From NCBI GenBank assembly GCA_030834895.1, contig JAUQXA010000050.1:1-64000 (forward strand): 64,000 bases of DNA, read 5' to 3'. Below the pieces are notes generated by a model. The model did no database searches. It was not told the origin of the DNA and saw nothing but the letters and a program-made list of their open reading frames with translations. Positions 48,387-57,619 of the stretch are shown piece after piece. Origin of the DNA: Anaerolineales bacterium. Lineage in GTDB: Bacteria; Chloroflexota; Anaerolineae; Anaerolineales; Villigracilaceae. The position numbers and the translations under genes are program-made. The number at the start of each line of letters is the position of its first letter. The stretch's first letter is position 1.

Positions 48387-48995
48387 TTATTTTTGTTCCT
48401 TCTTGATTTGTTCCAGCGCTTGCAGGAAGGCTTCATACGGCTGGGCACCGACGATGGCGTAGCGATCATTCAAAACATAAGTCGGCACGCCTGTCACGCC
48501 GATTTGAGAGGCTTCCTTGACCAGCGCATTGACTGTGGCTGTGTACTTGCCAGCCTCCACTTCGCTCTGCATTTCGTCAGCATCCAGCCCGACCTGCAAG
48601 GCGGCATCGCGCAGGGCGTCCCATTGGCTGATGTCTTCGCCGCGCCCGTAGAATTTGTCGAAGACGACGCTGTGGAACTCAAGGTGTTTGCCTTTTTGCG
48701 TTGCGTATTCGGTGGCTTCGTGGGCAAGGCGCGTGTTGGGGATGCGCGTGGCAAAGACCATCTCCAGCCCGGCAGCGTTTGCCATTTGTTTCAAACGGAC
48801 ATTGGTCTGCGCCATGCGCGATTTGACATAATCGGGCAGTTCCATACCTTCGGGCGGCGTATCGGGGCGCAGGTAAAACGGACGCCATTCGACTTGCGCG
48901 TTGTGCTTTTCAATAAACGTTGCGACCACACCCTGGCCGACATAGCACCAGGGTCAGACGTAGTCGGAATAGATGGTGAGTTTGAGTTGATCCAT
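48387..48995 (-). CDS. DsbA/FrnE-like oxidoreductase with in-frame TGA in the CPWC motif; candidate selenoprotein (UPWC)
   Basis: ATG 48995: MDQLKLTIYSDYV-[TGA 48956..48954]-PWCYVGQGVVATFIEKHNAQVEWRPFYLRPDTPPEGMELPDYVKSRM...; canonical family motif is SDxVCPWCYxG. Confidence 0.87.
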
Positions 48996-49016
48996 GTTTT
49001 TTTCTCTTGTTTGCGG

Positions 49017-49715
49017 TCAAACCTGTTGTAGGTGTTTCTCAAAGAACGCCAAGGTGCGCTTCCAGGCGTCAGCAGCGGCTTCGGCATTGTAGGCGGGACC
49101 CGTGTCATTGAAGAACGAATGGCGGGCATCCGGGTAGATTTTGAAATCGTGCGCCACCTGATGGGCTTCCAGCTGCGCTTCCAACTGGCGGGCGGCGCCG
49201 GCGGTGAAGTCCTTTTCAGGGTAACTGCCGACGATCGGACAGGACCCAGCCACAGCGTCGAGCGGACGCGGGTTTTGTCCATAAAAAACGGAGGCGGCGC
49301 GTAAGTTGTCGTCCACGCAAGCCAGTTGCAGGGCGTAACTTCCGCCCATGCAAAAGCCGATTGCGCCCACGCGCTTGGATTGGACTTCGGGCCTATCCCG
49401 CAAAACATCCAGCGCGGCGCGCAACTCACCAACGATGCCATTGGTCAGGGGGCGGACGAGAATGCCATGAAAAATGCGCGTCATGCAGGCGACGCGGCTG
49501 CCCGCGCTGAACAAATCCACCGCCAGGGCGACGTATCCCGCGCGGGCGAAGCGGCGGGCAATGTCGCGGATGTTTTCGTTCAGCCCGAAGATTTCGTGGA
49601 TGACGACCACGCCGGGGAAGGTCCCCGCACTATCCGTCTTTGCAAGGTAAGCGTTCAACGTTCCGCCTTGCGGACGGGGAAGGGTGAGGGTCTCGGTGAG
49701 CGGTTCGGTAATCAT
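49017..49715 (-). CDS. Dienelactone hydrolase family protein
   Basis: FPGVVVIHEIFGLNENIRDIARRFARAGYVALAVDLF; GAIGFCMGGSYAL. Confidence 0.92.
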   Translation of the reverse strand: MITEPLTETLTLPRPQGGTLNAYLAKTDSAGTFPGVVVIHEIFGLNENIRDIARRFARAGYVALAVDLFSAGSRVACMTRIFHGILVRPLTNGIVGELRAALDVLRDRPEVQSKRVGAIGFCMGGSYALQLACVDDNLRAASVFYGQNPRPLDAVAGSCPIVGSYPEKDFTAGAARQLEAQLEAHQVAHDFKIYPDARHSFFNDTGPAYNAEAAADAWKRTLAFFEKHLQQV

Positions 49716-49739
49716 CTCATGTTCTCCAAAAGCGCTGGG

Positions 49740-51257
49740 TTAATCCGCGCTGGCGGGTTCAACGGGCGCTGAATTGGATTGCGCCGAGTTCGGTTCTTCC
49801 TTCGGCTGGGCAGCGGCATGGTCGGTCAGTTTGTGGCGCGGGGCGAGGAAGATGGCGACCAGCCCCAGCAGGGCGGCGATGAAGGCAATTGTGAAAACGA
49901 GATTGATGGAATTTGCCATCGCCAGGCGCGCGCTTTCGGCAATGACCAAATCCGAGCCGGGAGCGGGGTTGAGCAGTTGTTGAATGATGCTCGCGTCCTG
50001 CCCCGCCGCTTGCAGTTTGGAAGTCAGGCGCGCGGTCAATGCGGCGCCCATCACGCTCACGCCGAGCGTCCCCCCGATGGAACGGCTGAACTGCACGGTG
50101 GAAGTTGCCGCACCAAGATGACGGCGTTCCACGCTGGATTGGACGGCAATCAACAGGGATGGGATCGAAAGCCCCATGCCGATGCCCATCAGGGCGACGA
50201 AGACCATCAGCAGGGTCTGGCTGATATTGACACTGGCTTGCGACATGAGGAACACGCCCGTACTAAGCGAGACCATTCCGACCAGACCCAGCGCGCGATA
50301 ACCAACCTTCAACATCAGGCGCGTGCCGATGATGCTGGCAGTCACCCATCCGAGCAGCATAGGCGTAACGGTGATGCCCGCCTGCGTGGCGCTCGTCCCC
50401 AGCACGGATTGGACAAACAACGGGACAAAAGAGGTACTGCCAAACATTGCCCAGCCCGCCAGGACGCCGTGCGCCACCGCCACCGAAAACAGGCGGTCAC
50501 GGAAGAGATTTAACGGCAGGATGGGGTCAGCGGCGCGGCGCTCCACCCACAGCAGGGCGGCAAAGAGAACGACCGACAGCGTAATCAAAACCCAACTGGA
50601 CGGAGTCCCCAGTTCCATTAGTCCGAAGAGAAGCGCAACCACACTGGCGGTCAACAGCCCCGCGCCTGCATAGTCCACTACTGGCGTTTCGTGATGATGA
50701 ATCTGGTCGCGCCAGGCAAGAGCCACCAGCACAGCAGCCAGCAAACCAGGGATGACGTTGACGTAGAAAACCCAGCGCCATGAGAGTTGGTCCACCAAAA
50801 AGCCGCCCAAGAGCGGGCCGACGATGGACGACACGCCCCACACGCCAGAGAATAACCCTTGCATTCGGGCGCGCTGCTTTAATGAGAACATCTCGCCGAT
50901 CATGATGAACGCCAGCGGCTGTACGCCGCCCGCGCCCAAACCTTGAATGGCGCGGAAGATGATCAGTTCGGTCATGCTGCCTGCCTGCCCGCTCAAAGCC
51001 GAGCCGAGCAGGAACAAACCCATCGCAAAGAGATACAGGCGGCGGCGTCCGAACAGGTCAGATAATTTTCCGTACAAGGGGACGGCGGCGGTCGAAGCCA
51101 GCATGAACGCCGAAAAGACCCACGAGTAATGTTCCAGCCCGCCCAACTGCCCGATGATGGTGGGCATGGCGGTGGCAATGACGGTGGATTCCATCGAAGC
51201 CATGAACAGGCTGAGCATGACGCCCACCGTGACAACAATAATACGTTTGCGTGACAT
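49740..51257 (-). CDS. MFS drug:H+ antiporter, DHA2/EmrB type
   Basis: LFMASMESTVIATAMPTIIGQLGGLEHYSWVFSAFMLASTAAVPLYGKLSDLFGRRR. Confidence 0.93.
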   Translation of the reverse strand: MSRKRIIVVTVGVMLSLFMASMESTVIATAMPTIIGQLGGLEHYSWVFSAFMLASTAAVPLYGKLSDLFGRRRLYLFAMGLFLLGSALSGQAGSMTELIIFRAIQGLGAGGVQPLAFIMIGEMFSLKQRARMQGLFSGVWGVSSIVGPLLGGFLVDQLSWRWVFYVNVIPGLLAAVLVALAWRDQIHHHETPVVDYAGAGLLTASVVALLFGLMELGTPSSWVLITLSVVLFAALLWVERRAADPILPLNLFRDRLFSVAVAHGVLAGWAMFGSTSFVPLFVQSVLGTSATQAGITVTPMLLGWVTASIIGTRLMLKVGYRALGLVGMVSLSTGVFLMSQASVNISQTLLMVFVALMGIGMGLSIPSLLIAVQSSVERRHLGAATSTVQFSRSIGGTLGVSVMGAALTARLTSKLQAAGQDASIIQQLLNPAPGSDLVIAESARLAMANSINLVFTIAFIAALLGLVAIFLAPRHKLTDHAAAQPKEEPNSAQSNSAPVEPASAD

Positions 51258-51258
51258 C

Positions 51259-52197
51259 TTATTTAACCTGCACTTCCTTTTCCTGGATTTCTCGAATCTG
51301 TTTGCGAACCTCAGGCATGATCTCGTTTAAGAAAACTTTGACCTGCGCCTCTTCATCTCCCGCCACGGGCCAGAAGATGAAGGTGTCGTGCCGATATTCG
51401 AGATGGTAGCGGACAAGGGTTTCGATCCACTCGTCAGGCGTTCCCAAAATCAAGCCTGGACGGTTGAAGCGGTAGTTCTCGCCCGCACGCAGTTTGAGCG
51501 CGCCGAACAGATTATAGCCACGCCGCACCTCTGACGGGTCACGCCCCGCCTGCGCTGCGCCTTCATCCAGAAGACGGTTGACTTCGTGAAGCCCATCGGT
51601 GGGGACGTAAATCGTGCCGATCATCCAGCCGTCCGCCATGCGTCCCGTCAGGTGTAACATGCGCGGTCCACCCGCGCCAAACCACAAGGGGATGCGGTGT
51701 TCGGGCGCGGGTCCGGGCATCACGCTGCCCACTTGATAAAAACTGCCGCGATAGGAAAAGGGGCGTCCCGCGCCATCCAACATGCCGCGCAGGATTTCGG
51801 CGTATTCCTTGAACGCCTGATAGCGCTCGCCGGGCTTGTGTCCCACCGTGCCGCCCCAAGCCTGCATCCCTTCCACATAGCCGCCCGCGCCCAGCCCCAG
51901 TTCAAGGCGACCGCCCGTCATCACATCCAGCGAAGCCGCCATCTTCGACATCATGGCGGGCGGACGCAGGGGGGTGTTCATCACATTGGTTGTGAAGCGG
52001 ACGCGCTCGGTGCGTGAGGCGAGGAAGGTGAGCAGAGTCCATGTATCCAAAAATTCGGGGTTGTAGGGGTGGTCCTGAATCGTGACCAGTTCCACGTCGC
52101 TCTCGTCCGCCAGGCGGACGCGCCGCAGCGCGGCTTCGAGGTTGACCGTGGAGGGGTCCACGTTGATTCCAAAAACGGGGGGCTGGGTTGCAGGCAT
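51259..52197 (-). CDS. LLM class (F420/FMN-dependent) oxidoreductase
   Basis: VELVTIQDHPYNPEFLDTWTLLTFLASRTERVRFTTNVMNTPLRPPAMMSKMAASLDVMTGGRLELGLGAGG. Confidence 0.92.
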   Translation of the reverse strand: MPATQPPVFGINVDPSTVNLEAALRRVRLADESDVELVTIQDHPYNPEFLDTWTLLTFLASRTERVRFTTNVMNTPLRPPAMMSKMAASLDVMTGGRLELGLGAGGYVEGMQAWGGTVGHKPGERYQAFKEYAEILRGMLDGAGRPFSYRGSFYQVGSVMPGPAPEHRIPLWFGAGGPRMLHLTGRMADGWMIGTIYVPTDGLHEVNRLLDEGAAQAGRDPSEVRRGYNLFGALKLRAGENYRFNRPGLILGTPDEWIETLVRYHLEYRHDTFIFWPVAGDEEAQVKVFLNEIMPEVRKQIREIQEKEVQVK

Positions 52198-52217
52198 AAG
52201 GTCCAGTAAGATGCGGG

Positions 52218-52415
52218 TTAGTGACTGTGTCCTTCGTGGCTGTGTTCGTCATGCCCGTGATGATCTTCGGGCAGATATTTATGCGGGTCCTGCTCGAAGG
52301 ATTTCTGGCAGCCAGCCGAACAGAAATAATACGTCTCACCGGCATGTTCGCTCTTGAATTGCGCGGTTTCGATTTCGACTTCCATCTTGCAAACGGGGTC
52401 AATGGCAGTAGTCAT
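52218..52415 (-). CDS. YHS-domain protein with His-rich tail
   Basis: MTTAIDPVCKMEVEIETAQFKSEHAGETYYFCSAGCQKSFEQDPHKYLP...HGHDEHSHEGHSH; AAAGGAG RBS before ATG 52415. Confidence 0.85.
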   Translation of the reverse strand: MTTAIDPVCKMEVEIETAQFKSEHAGETYYFCSAGCQKSFEQDPHKYLPEDHHGHDEHSHEGHSH

Positions 52416-52599
52416 AGGTATCTCCTTTTGAAAAACAGGGGTGTCCATATCGGATGCGGAATAACATTCACCCGTCAGCGGATCACAGTAATCGCCGATG
52501 GCGTCGCCGCCGAGGTCAATCAGCGTGATAGGTTTTATGGGCGGCTGGTTCACGGCAGGCGTTTCATGCGTAACGAGGTCAGGGTTGGGCGATGGCATG

Positions 52600-53247
52600 T
52601 TAGAAACCGAGTTTCTCCTTCACGAGGATCATGGTTGTTCGCTCGGGCAGAATTTCGCGATGGACGACCAACAGTTTGTTGACGCTGCTGTGAACGCTCA
52701 TTGCCTGCATGAGGCGCGCGTCTTCCAGCGGCAGGGCGTATTCGTAGACGCGTCGAAAACCATCGTCCAGTGTTCGCACGATCTTTTGGGTGCCAACCAC
52801 CCAGATGACGCGCGCGGCGGATGCCGCGTAAGGCGCAAGCTGGCTGCCGGTGTTGGAGGCGACGATGACGCTGCCATCTTCTGTCACTGCGTGAACGCTG
52901 CCGACGATGTACTCCGGCACCGCGCCCATCTTGACCATTTCGCGGTTCTGGGTGGCGCGATCCATTTTGGCGAGCCGGGCGCGCACCGAGTCATAGCGTC
53001 CTGAATTGTTGATTTCCTCCGTCACGCCCAGTTCGGTCAGCGTAGTGGAAGCGGCGAGAAAGACCTCCGCGCCGGCGGGCAGCAATTCGAAAAGTTTCTT
53101 GCGTGTCTGCGCCGCGTCGGCAGTGATGAAGGTGCGAATGTTATGCGCCTCCAGCGCTTGGGCAACGCGTTCGATTTGTTCATCGCTCGCCAGTCGCGCA
53201 AACGCCTCATTTGGAATGAGGCTGGGATTTTCGGCTGCTAAGTTCAT
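52600..53247 (-). CDS. LUD-domain (lactate utilisation protein C-like) protein
   Basis: TFITADAAQTRKKLFELLPAGAEVFLAASTTLTELGVTEEI...VGSVHAVTEDGSVIVASNTGSQLAPYAA. Confidence 0.88.
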   Translation of the reverse strand: MNLAAENPSLIPNEAFARLASDEQIERVAQALEAHNIRTFITADAAQTRKKLFELLPAGAEVFLAASTTLTELGVTEEINNSGRYDSVRARLAKMDRATQNREMVKMGAVPEYIVGSVHAVTEDGSVIVASNTGSQLAPYAASAARVIWVVGTQKIVRTLDDGFRRVYEYALPLEDARLMQAMSVHSSVNKLLVVHREILPERTTMILVKEKLGF

Positions 53248-53464
53248 TTGAAACGACTCCCAACCTTTGCCCGAATCAGGGTCTCTTTCAGATTGCGGGC
53301 ATAAAGGTTTCAACAATATGATATTTTACATTGACACTTGACAACGAGCGTGATAGGATACTTACGTTGTTTATAAAACAGATGTTGCTTATTAAACATG
53401 TATTGTTGAGTTTAGTCAATCCACAAACAACAATATTTGTTGGATAAACGACAAAGGAGAAAAA

Positions 53465-54052
53465 ATGTCGGATAGTTTTCTTACTGAAGAGAAAGTGGAT
53501 CCGCGTGTCAGGCGCACTCTTCAATTTTTAGAAGAGGCATTTTCCACTCTGATTCATGAAAAAGATTTTCAATCCATCACGATTCAGGATATTACTGAAC
53601 GCGCTGGAATCAACCGCGCCACGTTTTACGCCCACTTCCCCGACAAATACGCCCTGCTCGATTACAAAATCCGCCAGGATTTTCGAGCTGAAATCGAGAA
53701 GCGCACGTTAAGCGCGTGTCACTTCAGCGGGGAAAATTTGAGAGTTTTGATCTTTGCCGTTTGCGAATTTGTTGGAACGACCAATCATCACTGCAAATCG
53801 CCGCGCGGACAGTTCGAGCCGTTTATGGAGGCTCAGGTGAAAGGGCAGGTCAAGGACTTGCTGCTCACCTGGCTGGGGCAGATGGAGACAAATTCCCGCG
53901 TCTCTCCTGAAATTGCGGCAACTGCCGCCAGTTGGGCAATCTATGGGCTGGCACAATATTGGAATCGGGAAAAAGAGCGGATCGCTCTGGAAGAATTTGT
54001 CGAGCAAATCCTGCCGCTGGTGGAAGCCAATTTGCAATTGAGTCGGGTGTAA
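53465..54052 (+). CDS. TetR family regulator
   Basis: RRTLQFLEEAFSTLIHEKDFQSITIQDITERAGINRATFYAHFPDKYALLDY. Confidence 0.93.
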   Translation: MSDSFLTEEKVDPRVRRTLQFLEEAFSTLIHEKDFQSITIQDITERAGINRATFYAHFPDKYALLDYKIRQDFRAEIEKRTLSACHFSGENLRVLIFAVCEFVGTTNHHCKSPRGQFEPFMEAQVKGQVKDLLLTWLGQMETNSRVSPEIAATAASWAIYGLAQYWNREKERIALEEFVEQILPLVEANLQLSRV

Positions 54053-54055
54053 ATC

Positions 54056-54091
54056 AAAAAACGCCGAGACTTTTTGGTCTCGGCGTTTTTT
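54056..54091. terminator. Bidirectional rho-independent terminator
   Basis: AAAAAACGCCGAGAC-tttttg-GTCTCGGCGTTTTTT between convergent genes. Confidence 0.92.
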
Positions 54092-54104
54092 GTTGTGAGA
54101 GAAA

Positions 54105-55493
54105 TTACTTGGCGATGAAGGTCACATCGGCGGGCATACCGGGCTTGAGTTTCAAGTCGGCATTCGGCACAACGATCTTGACGGCGTAAACGGTGGCTTG
54201 TCGTCCTTCCACAGTCTGGACGTTGCGCGGGGTAAACTCCGCCTTGTCGGAGATATAGGTCACGCTACCCGTAAAGGTCTCGCCGGGGAAGGAGTCCACG
54301 ACGATGGAAACCTGGTCGCCGAGATTGACGTTACCATAGACGGTTTCGGGGATGTATACCACCAGTTCGACTTCCTGAAGTTGACCAATGGTGATGACCA
54401 CGCCGCCGGGGGCAAGCGTCTCACCGACTTCCAATCCGCGCGTTAGAACAATGCCATCCACAGGCGCACTGATGATGGTTTTATCCAGTTGGATTTCCAG
54501 AACGGAAAGTGCCGTCTTGCTTTGTGTTATGGCAGCTTCCGCCTGCTGAACAGCGGCTTGCGCGACGGCAACTTGTTGAGATTGCGCGCCAGCATGCAAC
54601 AAGCTCAATCGATCACGAGCGGTTTCTAGGCGCTCCTGGGCTATCACCACACCTGCTCGCGCTTTCTGTACATCGCTGGCAGATTGTGTTGTTAATAGAT
54701 CGTCATACGCCTGTTGTGCATTATCCAGTTCGGCCTTGGCTTCATCATACAGGTCTTGAGCTGTGTTTAACAAATCTTCATCTTGCCCGGAAATTTTCTG
54801 CGCTATCGCAATTTTAATTCGATAAGGTAGACAGAGAGGCGGGCAACCCATGTCAATATCATCGGGCCGTACTTTTTGTTCGCTGACTTGGGCGCGCGCA
54901 TCAACATCTTTCGCGACCAGATACGCAATACGGGCATTGGACAGACGCTGTTCGGCGGCGAGATAGTCTGCATTATTCAAATCCTGAACAACTTTTTCCA
55001 AGTTCTTTTGGGCGGACGCAAGATCAGTCTCTGCGGCGGCTACTTCGATCTCCGTAGCCGCAATCTGTTCCTCGCGGGTGAAAAACCAGGTAGGCTGTTC
55101 GAAATAGTCTGGGCGCTCGCCAATCCAGTCCGCAATGCGCGTAAAGTTGTCTGCGGCGCGGGCGGCTGTAAGCGTTATATCGTATTGCGTCTGTGCGGTT
55201 TTCAAGGCCGCTTCGGCAGTTTGGACGGATGCCTGCGCCTGTTTGTATTGTGCTCGAAGCAGACTGTCATCAAGGCGGAAGAGTTCATCTCCCGCTTTCA
55301 CTTGCTGACCTTCCTCCACGTTGATGGAAACGACCTGCCCGCCAACCTGCGGGGCAATTCGCACTTCACTGGATGCAATTGTCCCGGATGCAGATAAATT
55401 GGAAGCGTCCGTGCCGTTTATCCCGGCGCAAGCGCCCAAGAGCAGGCTGGACACAACCAGCACAATGACTAAGGAACTGATTTGTTTTTTCAT
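54105..55493 (-). CDS. HlyD-family periplasmic adaptor/lipoprotein
   Basis: Lipobox LLGACAG; IAPQVGGQVVSINVEEGQQVKAGDELFRLDDSLLRAQYKQAQA; IISAPVDGIVLTRGLEVGETLAPG. Confidence 0.92.
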   Translation of the reverse strand: MKKQISSLVIVLVVSSLLLGACAGINGTDASNLSASGTIASSEVRIAPQVGGQVVSINVEEGQQVKAGDELFRLDDSLLRAQYKQAQASVQTAEAALKTAQTQYDITLTAARAADNFTRIADWIGERPDYFEQPTWFFTREEQIAATEIEVAAAETDLASAQKNLEKVVQDLNNADYLAAEQRLSNARIAYLVAKDVDARAQVSEQKVRPDDIDMGCPPLCLPYRIKIAIAQKISGQDEDLLNTAQDLYDEAKAELDNAQQAYDDLLTTQSASDVQKARAGVVIAQERLETARDRLSLLHAGAQSQQVAVAQAAVQQAEAAITQSKTALSVLEIQLDKTIISAPVDGIVLTRGLEVGETLAPGGVVITIGQLQEVELVVYIPETVYGNVNLGDQVSIVVDSFPGETFTGSVTYISDKAEFTPRNVQTVEGRQATVYAVKIVVPNADLKLKPGMPADVTFIAK

Positions 55494-55518
55494 TTTTTTT
55501 ACTCCAAAATGATGGATA

Positions 55519-56655
55519 TTACAGACGTTTTCTGAACATGAACACGCTGGCGAAAAACACGACGATGCTGAAGACAGTCATGGGCCAGACCCAATTCCAC
55601 AATGTGACAAAGCCCACGCCCTTCAGCATGATGCCACGCACAATTTCCAGGAAGTAGGTGACGGGCAGAAAGTAGCCGGCGTAATAGGCAATCCACGGCA
55701 TGTTTTCGCGCGGATAGAGCAGCCCGGCAAGGATGAACGACGGCATCATAATGAAGGACGCCATATACATCGCCTGCATTTGCGTTTGGGAAATGTTGGA
55801 AATCAAAACGCCCAGACCTAGCGAGCCCATAAGAAAAATTAGGCTCAGAACGCTCAACAACGTGATGCTGCCGGCAACTTCCACGCCAAACCAGACCGCC
55901 CCCACGGCAACTGTCATGGCGACATTGAGAAAGGCAACCAGCACGAAAGGCAAAATCTTGCCGAGCATCAACTCCCACGAATGGATTGGTGTCACGATCA
56001 ACTGCTCCAGCGTGCCTTGCTCGCGCTCGCGCACGATGGCGAAGGCGGTTAACAACAGGGTTTGAATTTGCAGGATAATCGCCACCAAACCCGGAATCAT
56101 GAAGTTCATCTTTTTCAGGTTGGGGTTGTAAAGATAGCGCACGCGCGCGTCCACCGGTAGGTTGATCGCCATTCCCGTTCCGCTACGCTCCAGCCGTTGA
56201 ATCAGAATCTCCTGCGATGTGGACTGACTGATGGTCTCCGCCGCCAACTGCGCGGTCTGCGCCACGGTGGGGTTCGAGCCGTCAATATAAAATTGAATCG
56301 TGCCCGTGCCGCCGGTGGAAATCGCGCGCCCAAAATCTTCGGGGATGTATATGCCTGCCTTGACCGTTCCCGCGTCCAGCATATCCAATATCTCTTTTTC
56401 ACTTTGGGCGGTGTGCGTCACCATGTAAAACCCGCTGACCGTAAACTTGTCCACAATCATGCGGCTGTTGTCCGTTCTCGAAAGATCGGCAACCGCCAGG
56501 GGAATATCCTCCACATCGTTAGCGACCGCATAACCCAGCAAAATGAGCATCATCACTGGCATCACAATGACCAGCCCCAGCGTGCGCGGGTCACGGATGA
56601 TATGCAGCCACTCCTTGCGAACAATTGTCGCCATACGGCGAAACCCTTGTCCCAT
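55519..56655 (-). CDS. ABC-2 type transporter permease
   Basis: VRKEWLHIIRDPRTLGLVIVMPVMMLILLGYAV; REREQGTLEQLIVTPI. Confidence 0.92.
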   Translation of the reverse strand: MGQGFRRMATIVRKEWLHIIRDPRTLGLVIVMPVMMLILLGYAVANDVEDIPLAVADLSRTDNSRMIVDKFTVSGFYMVTHTAQSEKEILDMLDAGTVKAGIYIPEDFGRAISTGGTGTIQFYIDGSNPTVAQTAQLAAETISQSTSQEILIQRLERSGTGMAINLPVDARVRYLYNPNLKKMNFMIPGLVAIILQIQTLLLTAFAIVREREQGTLEQLIVTPIHSWELMLGKILPFVLVAFLNVAMTVAVGAVWFGVEVAGSITLLSVLSLIFLMGSLGLGVLISNISQTQMQAMYMASFIMMPSFILAGLLYPRENMPWIAYYAGYFLPVTYFLEIVRGIMLKGVGFVTLWNWVWPMTVFSIVVFFASVFMFRKRL

Positions 56656-56665
56656 ACGTACCTCC

Positions 56666-57619
56666 TTATTTAATTTCTGCCTGCGTTCGCAAGCGGTTTT
56701 CTTGATCTACCAGCGAAACGAATACATCCTCCAAAGAAGGCAGAACCTTTTCGATTCGCTCTACTCGAATGCCGTTGGATGTCAACGCTTTTTCAATCTC
56801 TGGTTTTTGTTCTTCCGAATCAACCTGCGCGTGAATCAACACGCCATGCGCGGCGGCGTCATGCACGATGGGCAGGTCTTTCAAAATCTGTTCGGCGCGT
56901 CCGGGGTCGTCGCAATCCACTTCAAAGAGCGCGCCTTTCATACTTTCGCGCAATGCGTCGGGGTCGCTCAGGGCAATCAGGCGCGAGCGATACATCATCC
57001 CAATCACGTTGCAGAACTCGGCTTCATCCATGTAATGGGTGGTCGCCAGCACGCTCACGCCCTCGCCAGCCAGGCGGTAAATCATCTCCCAAAACTCGCG
57101 CCGCGAGACCGGGTCCACACCGGCTGTGGGTTCGTCGAGAAAAAGCATGGGTGGCTCATGCACAATCGCGCACGCCAGCGCCAGCCTTTGCCGCCACGCG
57201 CCCGAAAGGTCGCCGGTCAATTGTTTTTCGCGCCCATGCAGCCCCGCCATGCCAATCAATTCACCCAGACGGCTTTTGACCTTATTCTGCGGCACGCCGT
57301 AGAGGTTGGCGTAAAAATCCAGGTTTTCGGAAACGGTCAGGTCGTTGTACAGCGAAAACTTTTGCGACATATAGCCAATGCGCTGTTTGACCTCTTCCGA
57401 TTGACTTGCCACATCGTAGCCCATCACGCGCGCGCTTCCCGCTGTGGGGCGGATGATGCCGCACAACATGCGCATCGTGGTCGTTTTGCCTGCGCCATTG
57501 GGTCCCAGCAAACCGAAAATTTCGCCGCGTGGAATGTCAAACGTCACATGATCCACGGCGGTGAAATCGCCAAACTGGCAGACCAATTCCTGCGCTTCTA
57601 CCGCTTTTTCAACGCTCAT
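56666..57619 (-). CDS. ABC transporter ATPase
   Basis: GLLGPNGAGKTTTMRML; TGDLSGAWRQRLALACAIVHEPPMLFLDEPTAGVD. Confidence 0.95.
   Translation of the reverse strand: MSVEKAVEAQELVCQFGDFTAVDHVTFDIPRGEIFGLLGPNGAGKTTTMRMLCGIIRPTAGSARVMGYDVASQSEEVKQRIGYMSQKFSLYNDLTVSENLDFYANLYGVPQNKVKSRLGELIGMAGLHGREKQLTGDLSGAWRQRLALACAIVHEPPMLFLDEPTAGVDPVSRREFWEMIYRLAGEGVSVLATTHYMDEAEFCNVIGMMYRSRLIALSDPDALRESMKGALFEVDCDDPGRAEQILKDLPIVHDAAAHGVLIHAQVDSEEQKPEIEKALTSNGIRVERIEKVLPSLEDVFVSLVDQENRLRTQAEIK

Noticed and set aside
44380-48995. Global reassignment of TGA as a sense codon
   Set aside because: TGA clearly terminates other genes with tightly coupled downstream starts (10966-10968, 13416-13418, 13538-13540), so only context-specific recoding is plausible.
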